A DNA stretch of 14,404 nt from Gemmatimonadota bacterium (GTDB taxonomy: Bacteria; Latescibacterota; UBA2968; UBA8231). This document shows, piece by piece, positions 6,754-14,404 of the stretch. The stretch covers positions 1 to 14,404 of the forward strand of contig JAPPEF010000134.1 in assembly GCA_028875335.1 (NCBI GenBank). Reading direction: 5' to 3'. Under the pieces are notes generated by a model. That model worked only from the letters and a program-made list of their open reading frames with translations. It made no database searches and was not told where the DNA came from. Position 1 is the stretch's first letter; every line of letters starts with the position of its first letter. A program made the translations under genes and the position numbers.

Positions 6754-7674
6754 ATGAGAAATATACTCTTGGGACTCCTGTTTCTCTCTGTAGGATTCTA
6801 CAAATCGTATGGAGAAGCAGAGCAAAGTAATGACAAGATAGTAAAAGTATATCAGAATCCAGGAGCATACCCTCAAGCAGTACTGGTAGCAGCTCACAGA
6901 GGGAATTGGCGTAACGCTCCAGAGAATTCTCTGCTAGCAATGGATTTTTGCATCAAGTATGGTATAGACATTATGGAAACGGATCTTAAGATGACCAAAG
7001 ATGGAGTCCTAGTTCTGTTCCATGACTCTACTTTAGATCGGACAACGACAGGTTTTGGTAACGTCGCGGACTGGACATTGGATTCTCTGAAAACACTATA
7101 TCTGAAGAACGGTCTGGGGGTCCCCACATCGCAACGAATACCTACTTTTGAGGAAGGGTTGAGACATGCAAAAGACAGGATAATGTTGGATTTGGATAAG
7201 AGCTATCCGTACTTCAGAGAAGCGTACGATATGGTGAAACAAGAGGGCATGTTAGATCAGGTAATTTTTCGGATCAACGATTCCTATGAAGATTTCTCCA
7301 TGAAGTACGGTGAGCTCATAAAGGGCATAAACTACATGCCCTTACTTTGGTGGAATACAGAGGATCCTAAAGGATTTGTAGATAGCTATATACATGTTCC
7401 ATATCCTCCAAAAGTAATTGAAATCATCTTTGGAGAAGATCGTACTGACCTGTTAGATCAGGTGGATAGGATAAAATCCAAGGGGATAGGTATCATGATG
7501 AATCCTATCTATCCACACATTGCTGCTGGTCGTCTGGATGACCTAGCTCTGTCAAATCCAGATGATAACTGGGGCTGGGTCATAGAGAATGGGGCCACGG
7601 TGATTGGGACAGACCGGCCTGTACTCTTAATGGACTATCTTGAAGATACACACAAAAGGGGATTCAGAGACTGA
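6754..7674 (+). CDS. Secreted glycerophosphodiester phosphodiesterase family protein
   Basis: The 306-residue protein has the GDPD TIM-barrel signature: AAHRGNWRNAPENS (H48, R49, E57), METDLKMTKDGVLVLFHD (E75, D77, H90) and STLDRTTTG. Later barrel strands include IMLDLDK and the closing GATVIGTDRP. These residues form the metal site and the acid-base histidine pair that hydrolyse glycerophosphodiesters to glycerol-3-phosphate and an alcohol. An N-terminal hydrophobic stretch (ILLGLLFLSVGF) predicts export to the periplasm. ATG 6754 has AAGGA (6742-6746) 7 nt upstream. The gene is clearly AT-rich, with many ATA, AAA, GTA and TAT codons, unlike its GC-rich neighbours, and it sits next to a mobile-element remnant. 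This suggests horizontal acquisition, perhaps from a Bacteroidota-like donor. Confidence 0.9.
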   Translation: MRNILLGLLFLSVGFYKSYGEAEQSNDKIVKVYQNPGAYPQAVLVAAHRGNWRNAPENSLLAMDFCIKYGIDIMETDLKMTKDGVLVLFHDSTLDRTTTGFGNVADWTLDSLKTLYLKNGLGVPTSQRIPTFEEGLRHAKDRIMLDLDKSYPYFREAYDMVKQEGMLDQVIFRINDSYEDFSMKYGELIKGINYMPLLWWNTEDPKGFVDSYIHVPYPPKVIEIIFGEDRTDLLDQVDRIKSKGIGIMMNPIYPHIAAGRLDDLALSNPDDNWGWVIENGATVIGTDRPVLLMDYLEDTHKRGFRD

Positions 7675-7801
7675 CTATAAACAGCGTACTCATTGATCAA
7701 AGAACTATCAGAATCGGCTCTATTGAACAGCAAATTGAGGCTAGATCAGACATTGTCCAACAGGTCAAGTTTTGGCAAGTACACCTGACGACACAGGACC
7801 C

Positions 7802-9463
7802 CTACCGCACGGCAAACGCTGCCTCGAGCCTGTCTTCGTGGATTGACACCTCTGACTCGTAGCGGTTGTGCAGTTCCTCCATGTACTCGTTGAACGCGTT
7901 TCGGTGTCTCTTGCGTCTGAGCTGAGATCTGATACTCATCTCAGCTTCGGCGAAGGTCTCGCGCTTGCGTTCCCGGGAGAGCACCTTGAAGATGGAGTAG
8001 CCCTCCTGCACCTTGACCGGTCCCGTGAGCTCGCCGATTGCGGCCTCAACCGCAGCTTCCACGAAACCGCCGAACTGGGGCGATTCGTAACGGTGCACGT
8101 GGAATCGACCCTCGTCATCCCGCACCTCGAGCGATCGAACCGAATGTCTCCTCGCCAAGTCGCCAAAGGCGGCGCCGTCCTCGATCATCCCTTTCAACCG
8201 CAGTGCTTCTATTTCTGTTCTTACGAGGATCTCCTGCACCTCGGTCTGTTCGGGATGCAGGAATCTCTCAGCGTTGGCCTCGTAGTACTGGCGCAGGTCG
8301 TCTTCTGCGATAGTCACTCTCTCCTTTAACACCTTGGACCTGAGGACCCGTACCAGCAGCTGTTTTCCCTGCTCTTCGAGCCATTGGGCCACGGCCTCTT
8401 CGCGATCGATCCCTTGGCGCACAGCCGCCTCCTGAATCATCACATCTGGGACGATGTACTGCTCGGCGAAGGAAACCACCTGCTCGGCGTCGCGGAGTGT
8501 CTCCAGGACATTGCCCTTGCGGCTCTTGGCCGCGCCGATGAGGTCGGCAGCGGTAATCTCTCCGCCGTCGTACTGGTAGAGTACAATCGCAGATGGGGCG
8601 TGGCCGACGTCCGCCGCACCGGGGCGCAGTGCCTCGACGGCAGCAGCTATGCCGTCTCGGACTGGCTCGAGGCGGTATTTATCCCTCAATTCTGCCACCA
8701 ACTCGGCCTTCGCGATTCCATGCTTCTTTCGTTGGAGTTCTTCAGCGATTTTTATCCGCTGCCGCGGATTGAACTGAACGGTCGTCTCATCGAGGATCTT
8801 GAAGATGGCGTATCGGTCGCCGATTCGAATTGGATCCGACACCGAGCCTACCGCGAGCCCGAACAGCTTGTCGGCGAGGCCGGGAATCATCTCGTACCTA
8901 GTGGTGAACCGACCTGTGTCCCCGCCCCGGGCCGCGGTCTCTTTGTGCATCGACCGCTTCCTCGCGACGTCCGCAAAGCTCGTCCCTCCCTCGATCTCCC
9001 TCGCGGCCTTCTCTGCCGTCTCGCGGTCGGCGACTAGGATGTCGCCCAGTCTGATCGCGCGGTCGAGCCTCTCCCGGTCTATGTACTCTTCTACTTCACC
9101 GTCTTCTACCGTCGCGTCGATCGTCCTTCGCTCGTACTCACCGAGGAGCTTCGCCTTCCTGATCTGGATCACCCTAGTCAGGTAGGGGGAACTCCTCTCG
9201 AGGCCCTGGCTTCGGGCTTCCAGCAGCAGCAGTTCCATGTCGATCATGGTCTGCAGATGGACCCTCAACGGCACCTTCCCAGCTTCTTCGTCCTTGGCGT
9301 GCTCGGGCAGTTTGGCGAGGAAATCCCGCACGTCCCGTACAGTGATCGTCCGGTCTCCAACCTCCGCGACCGTGGGATTTTCATCCTGCGGTCCGCAGCC
9401 TGTGCAAATTAAAAGGAGCGCTAGGCAGCCTAGCGCTCCGCAGGTTATAGAAAAAGCGCGCAT
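7802..9463 (-). CDS. Two-domain parvulin-type peptidyl-prolyl isomerase lipoprotein
   Basis: This 553-residue protein begins with a hydrophobic signal ending LLLICTGC. The cysteine at 23, followed by Gly, makes it a likely lipoprotein, although Cys at -3 is an unusual lipobox. A SurA/PrsA-like N-terminal region (VAEVGDRTITVRDVRDFL) is followed by two rotamase domains at about 137-226 (SFADVARKRSMHKETAARGGDTGRF split as SFADVARKRS and ARGGDTGRF) and 406-497 (EILVRTEIEAL, FGDLARRHSV, EGRFHVH). Such proteins catalyse prolyl isomerisation and chaperone outer-membrane or exported proteins in the periplasm. It is the last gene of a minus-strand run, 32 bp after the large outer-membrane gene, which fits a role in folding that product. 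ATG 9463 is the only good start. Its 5' coding region carries a terminator-like hairpin. Confidence 0.87.
   Translation of the reverse strand: MRAFSITCGALGCLALLLICTGCGPQDENPTVAEVGDRTITVRDVRDFLAKLPEHAKDEEAGKVPLRVHLQTMIDMELLLLEARSQGLERSSPYLTRVIQIRKAKLLGEYERRTIDATVEDGEVEEYIDRERLDRAIRLGDILVADRETAEKAAREIEGGTSFADVARKRSMHKETAARGGDTGRFTTRYEMIPGLADKLFGLAVGSVSDPIRIGDRYAIFKILDETTVQFNPRQRIKIAEELQRKKHGIAKAELVAELRDKYRLEPVRDGIAAAVEALRPGAADVGHAPSAIVLYQYDGGEITAADLIGAAKSRKGNVLETLRDAEQVVSFAEQYIVPDVMIQEAAVRQGIDREEAVAQWLEEQGKQLLVRVLRSKVLKERVTIAEDDLRQYYEANAERFLHPEQTEVQEILVRTEIEALRLKGMIEDGAAFGDLARRHSVRSLEVRDDEGRFHVHRYESPQFGGFVEAAVEAAIGELTGPVKVQEGYSIFKVLSRERKRETFAEAEMSIRSQLRRKRHRNAFNEYMEELHNRYESEVSIHEDRLEAAFAVR
9405..9439 (-). 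terminator. Terminator-like perfect hairpin inside the parvulin 5' coding region
   Basis: On the minus strand an 11-bp perfect stem, GGAGCGCTAGG with CCTAGCGCTCC (9429-9439 and 9415-9425), closes a 3-nt loop. TTTTAATTT follows immediately (9414 down to 9406). This is the form of an intrinsic terminator, placed over codons 9-17, which encode the hydrophobic signal segment. It could attenuate transcription between the outer-membrane gene and the parvulin gene, or hinder early translation. Confidence 0.45.
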
Positions 9464-9495
9464 CGTGTACCTCCACTCAAGCTCGCGTCTATGCT

Positions 9496-12204
9496 CTAAT
9501 CTAGACCGGCGTACATCGTGGCAAAGGACACGCTGCCCGTCTCGGTCTCATCATCTATCGATCTTCTGGTCAATCTCATACCCATGTTCGTCAACAGCCG
9601 GTAACCCAGGTAATTGGTGACGTTCGAGAACTGCACCGCTCCGACGATCTCGGTGAAATCGTCGAGCAGTCCGTCCTTGACCGCGGTCTCCGATTGGCGT
9701 AGCTGGTTGAAGATCGTGTACTCCACACCGGCCTGCATGGTGGAAGAAGAGAACAGCGGCCATCGCGCCAGCAGGGAGAGTTGCAGCGTGTTTTCCCTGC
9801 GCTTGGGATCAGACTTGAGCGCCGGAGCCTCCAGCCTGAGCTCGTTCTTTATTCTCGGCACAAGATCGACATAGGCGACCTTGCGCTCGAGGTCCACCTT
9901 GTTGATGAGACCAAAGAAGGTGTAGTCCTCGCGCAGATCGGGCTGTCGTTCGTTCTGGTGCCAGCGATCGTATTTGAACTTACTCACGAAATTCACATCC
10001 TCGATCTTGGTGTACTTGAAGCTCATGAAGGTGGAGTTTATCCACGTGTCCTGAGCCGCTAGGGGATCGACGGTTGGAACGTTCCGCCGCTCGAACTCGT
10101 TCCACTGGCGAAGATCGTTCTCAATGTTGTCCTTGGCGATTCTGAAGTTCTCGTAGATCGTCAGCCTGCCAAGACCCGGATAGTCCCGTTCCAAGGTGAA
10201 GAGCACGTAGTTAGTCGTGTTCTCCCCGTCGCCTGCAATCAGTCTCTCATCCGTTCGTCCGACGGTCAGCCTGATGCCCGGAAGCAGGTCGCCGCCGCCG
10301 TAGATGTTGTATCCTGCGTGGTCCCTCGGGTAGGGAAAATCCGGCTCATCGTCGTTTTCGAACCGATCTACCCAGATGTTGTTGTTCATGTCTAATCCGA
10401 ACAAGTACTCCGGCCGGTCTGTTCCGTATCTCAAGAACGGCTCGTCGTAGTCCGGGACGAGATTGGGAAGGTCTTCGCTGTCGTTCTGGTTGAAATCGGA
10501 TATGAAGTCGAGGTTTTCGTCGTACCCGGGAAACACCTCGACGTCTATGTTTTGGAATATCCTCTGCCAGTCGGGGAATCTGTCCTGATCGTCGTTGTCG
10601 TCGACGAGCTCGTAGAAGAACCTCCCCTCGTCCGAGTAGTCTATGTTGGTCTCGCCTCTGGCCAGTATGGCGCTGGTGTTGTAGTCGTGGGCCATGCTGT
10701 AGGCTTCGCTAAAAAAGAAGAACGGATGGGCGACCTTCGACAGATTCAACATCCAGCCATCGCCTTGGTCAGAGGCCCCCAGGTGCTTGGTGTGGGCCCT
10801 GTTGGGGTACTTCCTGTAACTCACGCTGCGGTCCCATTCTCCGTATAAGTCGAATCCCCAGAGGCGGGTCGCCTCCAGCGTAAATCCGAATATCTCGGTG
10901 GCCGTCGGCAGACCATACGGGATCTTCAGGACGGTCAGGTTGGAGCCATCCTTGACGTTTTCATCAGCCCTGGCAGCCAGCAGGTAGACGTTGGCCAACT
11001 GCCTGTCGAACTGGCGGTCCGAGGTCATCTCGATTCTGTAGTCGTTGGCAACTGCCAACTCGAATGTCACCATTCTTATCTCTGATGGATCCGGGCCTGT
11101 GTACGTCGCCACCGAGAAGTCGTAGACCAGTTCGATCTGCTCGGAGCCGTTCGCCTCCCAGAACCCCAGCCTCTGAAAGCCGCCCTGGGGCGCGGGAATC
11201 AGCCCGACTTCGCTGGCCCGGACGGTCTCCCTTGCGAAACTCACATCCCCCGCTTCATCGATTGTTTCGACGTCGGCCTCTATGATCATGTCCCACGCAA
11301 ACAGCGTGGCACCGCCTTCGTTGTCCTCTGGCGAGTCGTCCGAGAGTCGCACGAAGACTTGGGTGACGTTCTCCGCGTTCTGACTGGAGGTGATCGAACC
11401 GCTTCGCGGGCTGCCCTCGAAGGCGTCGAGGAGCTGAGAGGAGTTGTGGGCGCTCACGTGGTTGGCACCGAGTTTGAGATAATCTCCAATCTGGGTCGTC
11501 GCACGTCGGCCGGTCAGGGTCGTCGAGCTCGTCTGCTGGTTATTAGGGCTTCGCGAGCCAGCGGCACCCGGCGAGCTGATCCGCGAGAGGAGCGCCGTCA
11601 CTTCGTACTTGTCGGACTGATAGTCGATCTGAATGCCGTCGAACGCCGGCTTGGAGAAGGTCATCGGGGTCAGGGTCGACCGGATCTCGTCGCCTATAGT
11701 GATGGCCAGATTGTGCTGTCCCTTCTGATCGGAGGCTATGACCAGATTGCTGAAGAAACTCTGGAACCGTCCGGTCTTGAACAGATTGCTTCCCCCCTGC
11801 TGGGGCTGGGTCTGGCTCCAGTCGTAGATCAGCCATCCTCTGGTGATGTACGAACCGTAGATGTCGTAGAAGTAGTCCCCCTCGAGATTGGTCGATACAT
11901 AGCGCTGGTAGTGATCTCTCGCGTAGTTGCTGTACTCCCACTGCTTCCACTGATATTCGCGAAACAGCTCCTGTGGGACGTACCACTTCTTGACTGCGGG
12001 GTCTAGAGCGCCGAACAGGACGCCGGGGCCCGTCGGTTCGAACGTGAGTTCGCCGCCGCGGCGAAACCCCTTTATCCGATCTCGCTCGGAACCCTGGGCT
12101 TCCGAGCGAGTACTGTGCAGCAGAATTGCCGAGACGATGGTACACCATATGGCCAGCGTACCGACTAGACGCATCGTTCCTTTGACTGTACGACCTGTCA
12201 CCAT
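9496..12204 (-). CDS. Large predicted outer-membrane beta-barrel protein
   Basis: This 902-residue protein has a signal peptide (MRLVGTLAIWCTIVSAILLH, ending near AQG at 38). ATG 12204 has AGGAG about 6 nt upstream. Met11 is an alternative start, with AAGGA close by. The N-terminal part (about 50-135) is rich in Trp and Tyr. From about 430 onward, alternating hydrophobic/polar strands with aromatic girdles suggest a barrel. Residues about 533-625 are highly acidic (DDNDDQDRFPDW, PDYDEPF, ENDDEPDFPY) and include GLDMNNNIWVDRF, which looks like a calcium-type loop region. The segment HAGYNIYGGGDLLPG then leads back into strands. It lies between a discoidin/FlgD-type gene and a parvulin, suggesting a surface or secretion role. 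No named family is recognised. It could be a porin-like, adhesin-anchoring or secretion-channel protein. Confidence 0.7.
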   Translation of the reverse strand: MVTGRTVKGTMRLVGTLAIWCTIVSAILLHSTRSEAQGSERDRIKGFRRGGELTFEPTGPGVLFGALDPAVKKWYVPQELFREYQWKQWEYSNYARDHYQRYVSTNLEGDYFYDIYGSYITRGWLIYDWSQTQPQQGGSNLFKTGRFQSFFSNLVIASDQKGQHNLAITIGDEIRSTLTPMTFSKPAFDGIQIDYQSDKYEVTALLSRISSPGAAGSRSPNNQQTSSTTLTGRRATTQIGDYLKLGANHVSAHNSSQLLDAFEGSPRSGSITSSQNAENVTQVFVRLSDDSPEDNEGGATLFAWDMIIEADVETIDEAGDVSFARETVRASEVGLIPAPQGGFQRLGFWEANGSEQIELVYDFSVATYTGPDPSEIRMVTFELAVANDYRIEMTSDRQFDRQLANVYLLAARADENVKDGSNLTVLKIPYGLPTATEIFGFTLEATRLWGFDLYGEWDRSVSYRKYPNRAHTKHLGASDQGDGWMLNLSKVAHPFFFFSEAYSMAHDYNTSAILARGETNIDYSDEGRFFYELVDDNDDQDRFPDWQRIFQNIDVEVFPGYDENLDFISDFNQNDSEDLPNLVPDYDEPFLRYGTDRPEYLFGLDMNNNIWVDRFENDDEPDFPYPRDHAGYNIYGGGDLLPGIRLTVGRTDERLIAGDGENTTNYVLFTLERDYPGLGRLTIYENFRIAKDNIENDLRQWNEFERRNVPTVDPLAAQDTWINSTFMSFKYTKIEDVNFVSKFKYDRWHQNERQPDLREDYTFFGLINKVDLERKVAYVDLVPRIKNELRLEAPALKSDPKRRENTLQLSLLARWPLFSSSTMQAGVEYTIFNQLRQSETAVKDGLLDDFTEIVGAVQFSNVTNYLGYRLLTNMGMRLTRRSIDDETETGSVSFATMYAGLD

Positions 12205-12257
12205 GTGACTCTCCTACCTTGCGGCCCCAATGCTGAGGCCGGACTGCGCGAGAAAAA

Positions 12258-14003
12258 TCAATAGACCAAAGACGCGATCGCAGTCTTGCTCTTCTTACCT
12301 GTATCTGCAGCGACTTCCACGCGCACGAGGTAGATTCCCGGCGCTAGCATTTGTCCGTTGTCGTCCGCGCCGTCCCAAACTCTCTGATATCTTCCACCTA
12401 TGTCGAGGTCGGAGTAGATCACCCTTCTGAGGCTGCCGGCGAGGTCGTAGACTTGTACCGACACCGGAGAGCCACCCGTCAGGTTGACGATATCGTAGGT
12501 GACGATGGTCTGGTCGTTAACTCCATCGCCATTGGGCGTAAACGGAGCCGGGGCAACCTCGAGGAAGTGGATGCGGTTGTCGGCGACCCGGGTGGTGACC
12601 GACAGGTCGTCGCCCTCGGCGACGGGGTCAGCGTCCACGTCTCCCGGGACGAGCGTCTGCGGTAGGTTCTGCGGTCTCTGGGTGTCGAAGACCCTGCCGA
12701 CAAAGACGGTGTTGTAGTGCAGCGCGATGCTCTCGAACACGACGCGCAGCAGCCGGTCGTCACCGGTGATCCTCGGGAAGTTGATTCGGACGCCGACGAT
12801 GTTGCCGTCTTCGTCTTCGGTGTCCTCCTTGTCCCACGCCACGTCGGTCCCGTCGATCTGGACCGATCGGATGACCTCCACCGGTGCCTGCGTTTTGATG
12901 TCGAGCTGGTCGAAGCCGCTGCTGTTGTAGCTACGCACCCAGTAGGTCAGCTCGGTCGCCTGCCCGATCACGGCGTCTTGGGGCCACACCTCCCCCACCA
13001 CGGAATCGGCCAGCGCTGGCGAGACCTCCACGGCGATCGAATCGACCGTCGCGGCCGAAAGGATGTCGCTGCTCTGGAACAGAACGCGAAACTGCCAGTA
13101 CTGGCGGGGTGCAGGTGATGCGATTTGTGTACGGACTCCGGCCGGATAGGGAAGAGACCATCCGCTCCACTCTAGGCTATCACTCGGGTCCGGCGTGTGG
13201 CCACTCCGGGTGGAGACGGTAGCAGATACCTTGGCAGGTTCTCCTATCGTCTCCTTTGCCCACGTTATACCGCCGAAGACGGCGGGCCGATCCTCATCGA
13301 ACACATTCGAAGTGTACGCAGCAGCAGATGTGAAACCTTCGCCGAAGATCTCAAACTCGTCAATCTCCCATTCCCCTCGAACGAGCTGTTTCACTTCTAT
13401 GAAACGCACGAACTGCAGCGGCACAGCTAGGTCGACGACCGGGTCGAGATTGCGCTCGACTGTCTTGAAGAGTCTGAGATCGGGATTTCCGGAAACGGTC
13501 TGCTGCTCCTCGCTGCCGTCGTTTAGCCTCACTAGGTAACCCTTCAGGAAGAACTCCTCGAATCCTTCGCGGGGGAAAAATCTGATCCTGTTGACTCCGA
13601 AACGCTCGCCCAGATCAAATCTCAGTATGATTCCTGTGGCTGACGGGATCTTGATTTCGAAGGCCGTGTTTCTGCCGTCCACCATGTTGTCCAACAAGTT
13701 CTCGAATTCACTCTGGGTGACTTCGAGAACCGTGCGCGCATTTGGCGACGTTATTTGCCCCCCCCTTTCGATCAACTTCAGGGAAATATTGTCTTCAGGA
13801 TCGTTCTGTAAAGGTTGAATGGAACCGGGATTGGTTTCGAAATCGATGACCGCTATCTCGGAATACTCCTGATCCCAGGCGCGGGAACCCGGCCCACCTC
13901 CGAAGATGATCGTCTCTCCATTGCCTGTAGCCGCAAGTCCGAGGAGAACGATGGATAAAACGGGCAGGGCCACTGCTCTATGAGGTGATGTCCCGATTGG
14001 CAT
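12258..14003 (-). CDS. Secreted discoidin-like protein with FlgD/CHU_C-type C-terminal domain (paralogue)
   Basis: The start at ATG 14003 gives 581 residues and puts a signal peptide (VALPVLSIVLLGLAATGNGE) at the N-terminus. A longer frame opens at 14084 but overlaps the upstream gene and carries a non-signal leader. AGGAG lies 13 nt upstream of the ATG, a rather long gap. A discoidin-like domain covers about 80-222 (LLDNMVDGRNTAF, ILRFDLGERFGVNRIRF, LQFVRFIEVK). A middle region with WSGWSLPYPAG is next, then the block at about 335-460 (LTYWVRS, SGFDQLDIKT, LVPGDVDADP). It ends in an Ig-like domain with FTPNGDGVND (488-497), VYDLAGSLRR and WDGADDNGQMLAPG. Architecture and motifs follow those of the protein at 1998-4283. 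It is the second gene of the visible operon, 19 bp after the previous stop and 53 bp before the outer-membrane gene. Confidence 0.85.
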   Translation of the reverse strand: MPIGTSPHRAVALPVLSIVLLGLAATGNGETIIFGGGPGSRAWDQEYSEIAVIDFETNPGSIQPLQNDPEDNISLKLIERGGQITSPNARTVLEVTQSEFENLLDNMVDGRNTAFEIKIPSATGIILRFDLGERFGVNRIRFFPREGFEEFFLKGYLVRLNDGSEEQQTVSGNPDLRLFKTVERNLDPVVDLAVPLQFVRFIEVKQLVRGEWEIDEFEIFGEGFTSAAAYTSNVFDEDRPAVFGGITWAKETIGEPAKVSATVSTRSGHTPDPSDSLEWSGWSLPYPAGVRTQIASPAPRQYWQFRVLFQSSDILSAATVDSIAVEVSPALADSVVGEVWPQDAVIGQATELTYWVRSYNSSGFDQLDIKTQAPVEVIRSVQIDGTDVAWDKEDTEDEDGNIVGVRINFPRITGDDRLLRVVFESIALHYNTVFVGRVFDTQRPQNLPQTLVPGDVDADPVAEGDDLSVTTRVADNRIHFLEVAPAPFTPNGDGVNDQTIVTYDIVNLTGGSPVSVQVYDLAGSLRRVIYSDLDIGGRYQRVWDGADDNGQMLAPGIYLVRVEVAADTGKKSKTAIASLVY

Positions 14004-14022
14004 TGCCAAGCACTGGCTCCTG

Positions 14023-14404
14023 TTAGTAGGCGACGTGCACCAATCGATGGACCGAGGTGTTCTTCTTGGATGTCGAATCCACATCTAGGTCAATGCGCAT
14101 CAGATAGATCCCCGGTGGCACGATCGCTCTCGACTGATCAACTCCCGTCCACGCCACCGTATGACGACCCGCCGTTATGGTCTCCTCAGCTATTCGCGTC
14201 ACCAGTCGGCCGCTCAGATCGTACACTGCCACCTGAACCGGTGCCGAACTGAGTACCCGCAGCAGCGAAAAACTGACCTCCAGCTCGTCGTTGACGCCGT
14301 CGCCATTGGGCGTAAAAACGCGATCGACCTGTAGATCCCCCAGCAACTCGCCGCGCTCCAGCGCCAACACCACCGTCGTCTCGCTGTCCACAACCCCGTT
14401 GGCA
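14023..14404 (-). CDS. FlgD/CHU_C-type C-terminal domain protein, 3' end only
   Basis: The frame is open to the window edge and stops with TAA at 14023-14025, so about 126 C-terminal residues are visible. They contain VFTPNGDGVNDELEV, VAVYDLSGRLVTRI, VAWTGVDQSRAIVPPGIYLMRI and end LVHVAY. The first residues, ANGVVDSE, fit the continuation of the PGDAN-type motif seen just before the same domain in the two complete paralogues. The missing N-terminal part is therefore probably discoidin-like too, which is an inference. It ends 19 bp before the start of the next gene, and the two are presumably co-transcribed from a promoter outside the window. Confidence 0.8.
   Translation of the reverse strand, partial: ANGVVDSETTVVLALERGELLGDLQVDRVFTPNGDGVNDELEVSFSLLRVLSSAPVQVAVYDLSGRLVTRIAEETITAGRHTVAWTGVDQSRAIVPPGIYLMRIDLDVDSTSKKNTSVHRLVHVAY

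Noticed and set aside
7675..7801. Bidirectional terminator between the convergent GDPD and parvulin genes
   Set aside because: Only a 5-bp CAGGT/ACCTG pairing with a 17-nt loop and no T-run was found. This is too weak to call.
12258..14084. Longer N-terminus for the 581-residue protein, starting at 14084
   Set aside because: It would overlap the upstream gene by about 60 bp and put a charged leader before the signal peptide. ATG 14003 gives a normal secreted protein.

Overview
The window looks like part of the chromosome of an uncultured, GC-rich, double-membraned bacterium. The gene set includes ASPIC/UnbV (CRTAC1-like) FG-GAP protein, tandem PhyH-type dioxygenase, secreted discoidin-like proteins ending in a TPNGDG / FlgD-Ig-like domain, a large outer-membrane barrel candidate and a lipoprotein parvulin. 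This is typical of the FCB-superphylum candidate phyla such as Latescibacterota and their relatives. That placement rests on gene style only and is an inference.

Layout. (1) 1-562 (+): 3' end of an ASPIC/UnbV protein, followed by about 630 bp of largely gene-free DNA. (2) 1192-1828 (+): a compact DUF433 antitoxin / DUF5615 PIN-like toxin pair. (3) 1998-4283 (-): a secreted protein with discoidin-like domains and a FlgD-like C-terminus, with a clear sigma70-type promoter upstream. (4) 4486-6123 (-): a two-domain PhyH-like protein. (5) about 6143-6584: the most unusual stretch. It appears to be a decayed, transposase-less IS200/IS605 (IS1341-type) element. Matching TTTA-loop hairpins lie at both ends, a tnpB-like C-terminal tail remains, and a very dense set of perfect stems (including a three-way junction) resembles a TnpB-type guide (omega) RNA ending in GTAGTTCAC. 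(6) 6754-7674 (+): an AT-rich secreted glycerophosphodiester phosphodiesterase whose composition differs from everything around it, so probably acquired. (7) 14404-7802 (-): an apparent four-gene operon made of two discoidin/FlgD-type secreted proteins (the first cut by the window edge), a 902-residue predicted outer-membrane barrel and a two-domain parvulin lipoprotein.

How the genes may work together. Region 7 reads as a cell-envelope module: exported surface proteins with a shared C-terminal domain, an outer-membrane protein, and a periplasmic folding catalyst to help assemble them. The stand-alone protein at 1998-4283 has the same architecture and is a paralogue. A block of about 110 residues just before the TPNGDG domain is shared by the two complete paralogues and matches no domain I can name. 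The parvulin gene carries a perfect 11-bp hairpin followed by a T-run within its first 17 codons, which could act as an attenuator inside the operon.
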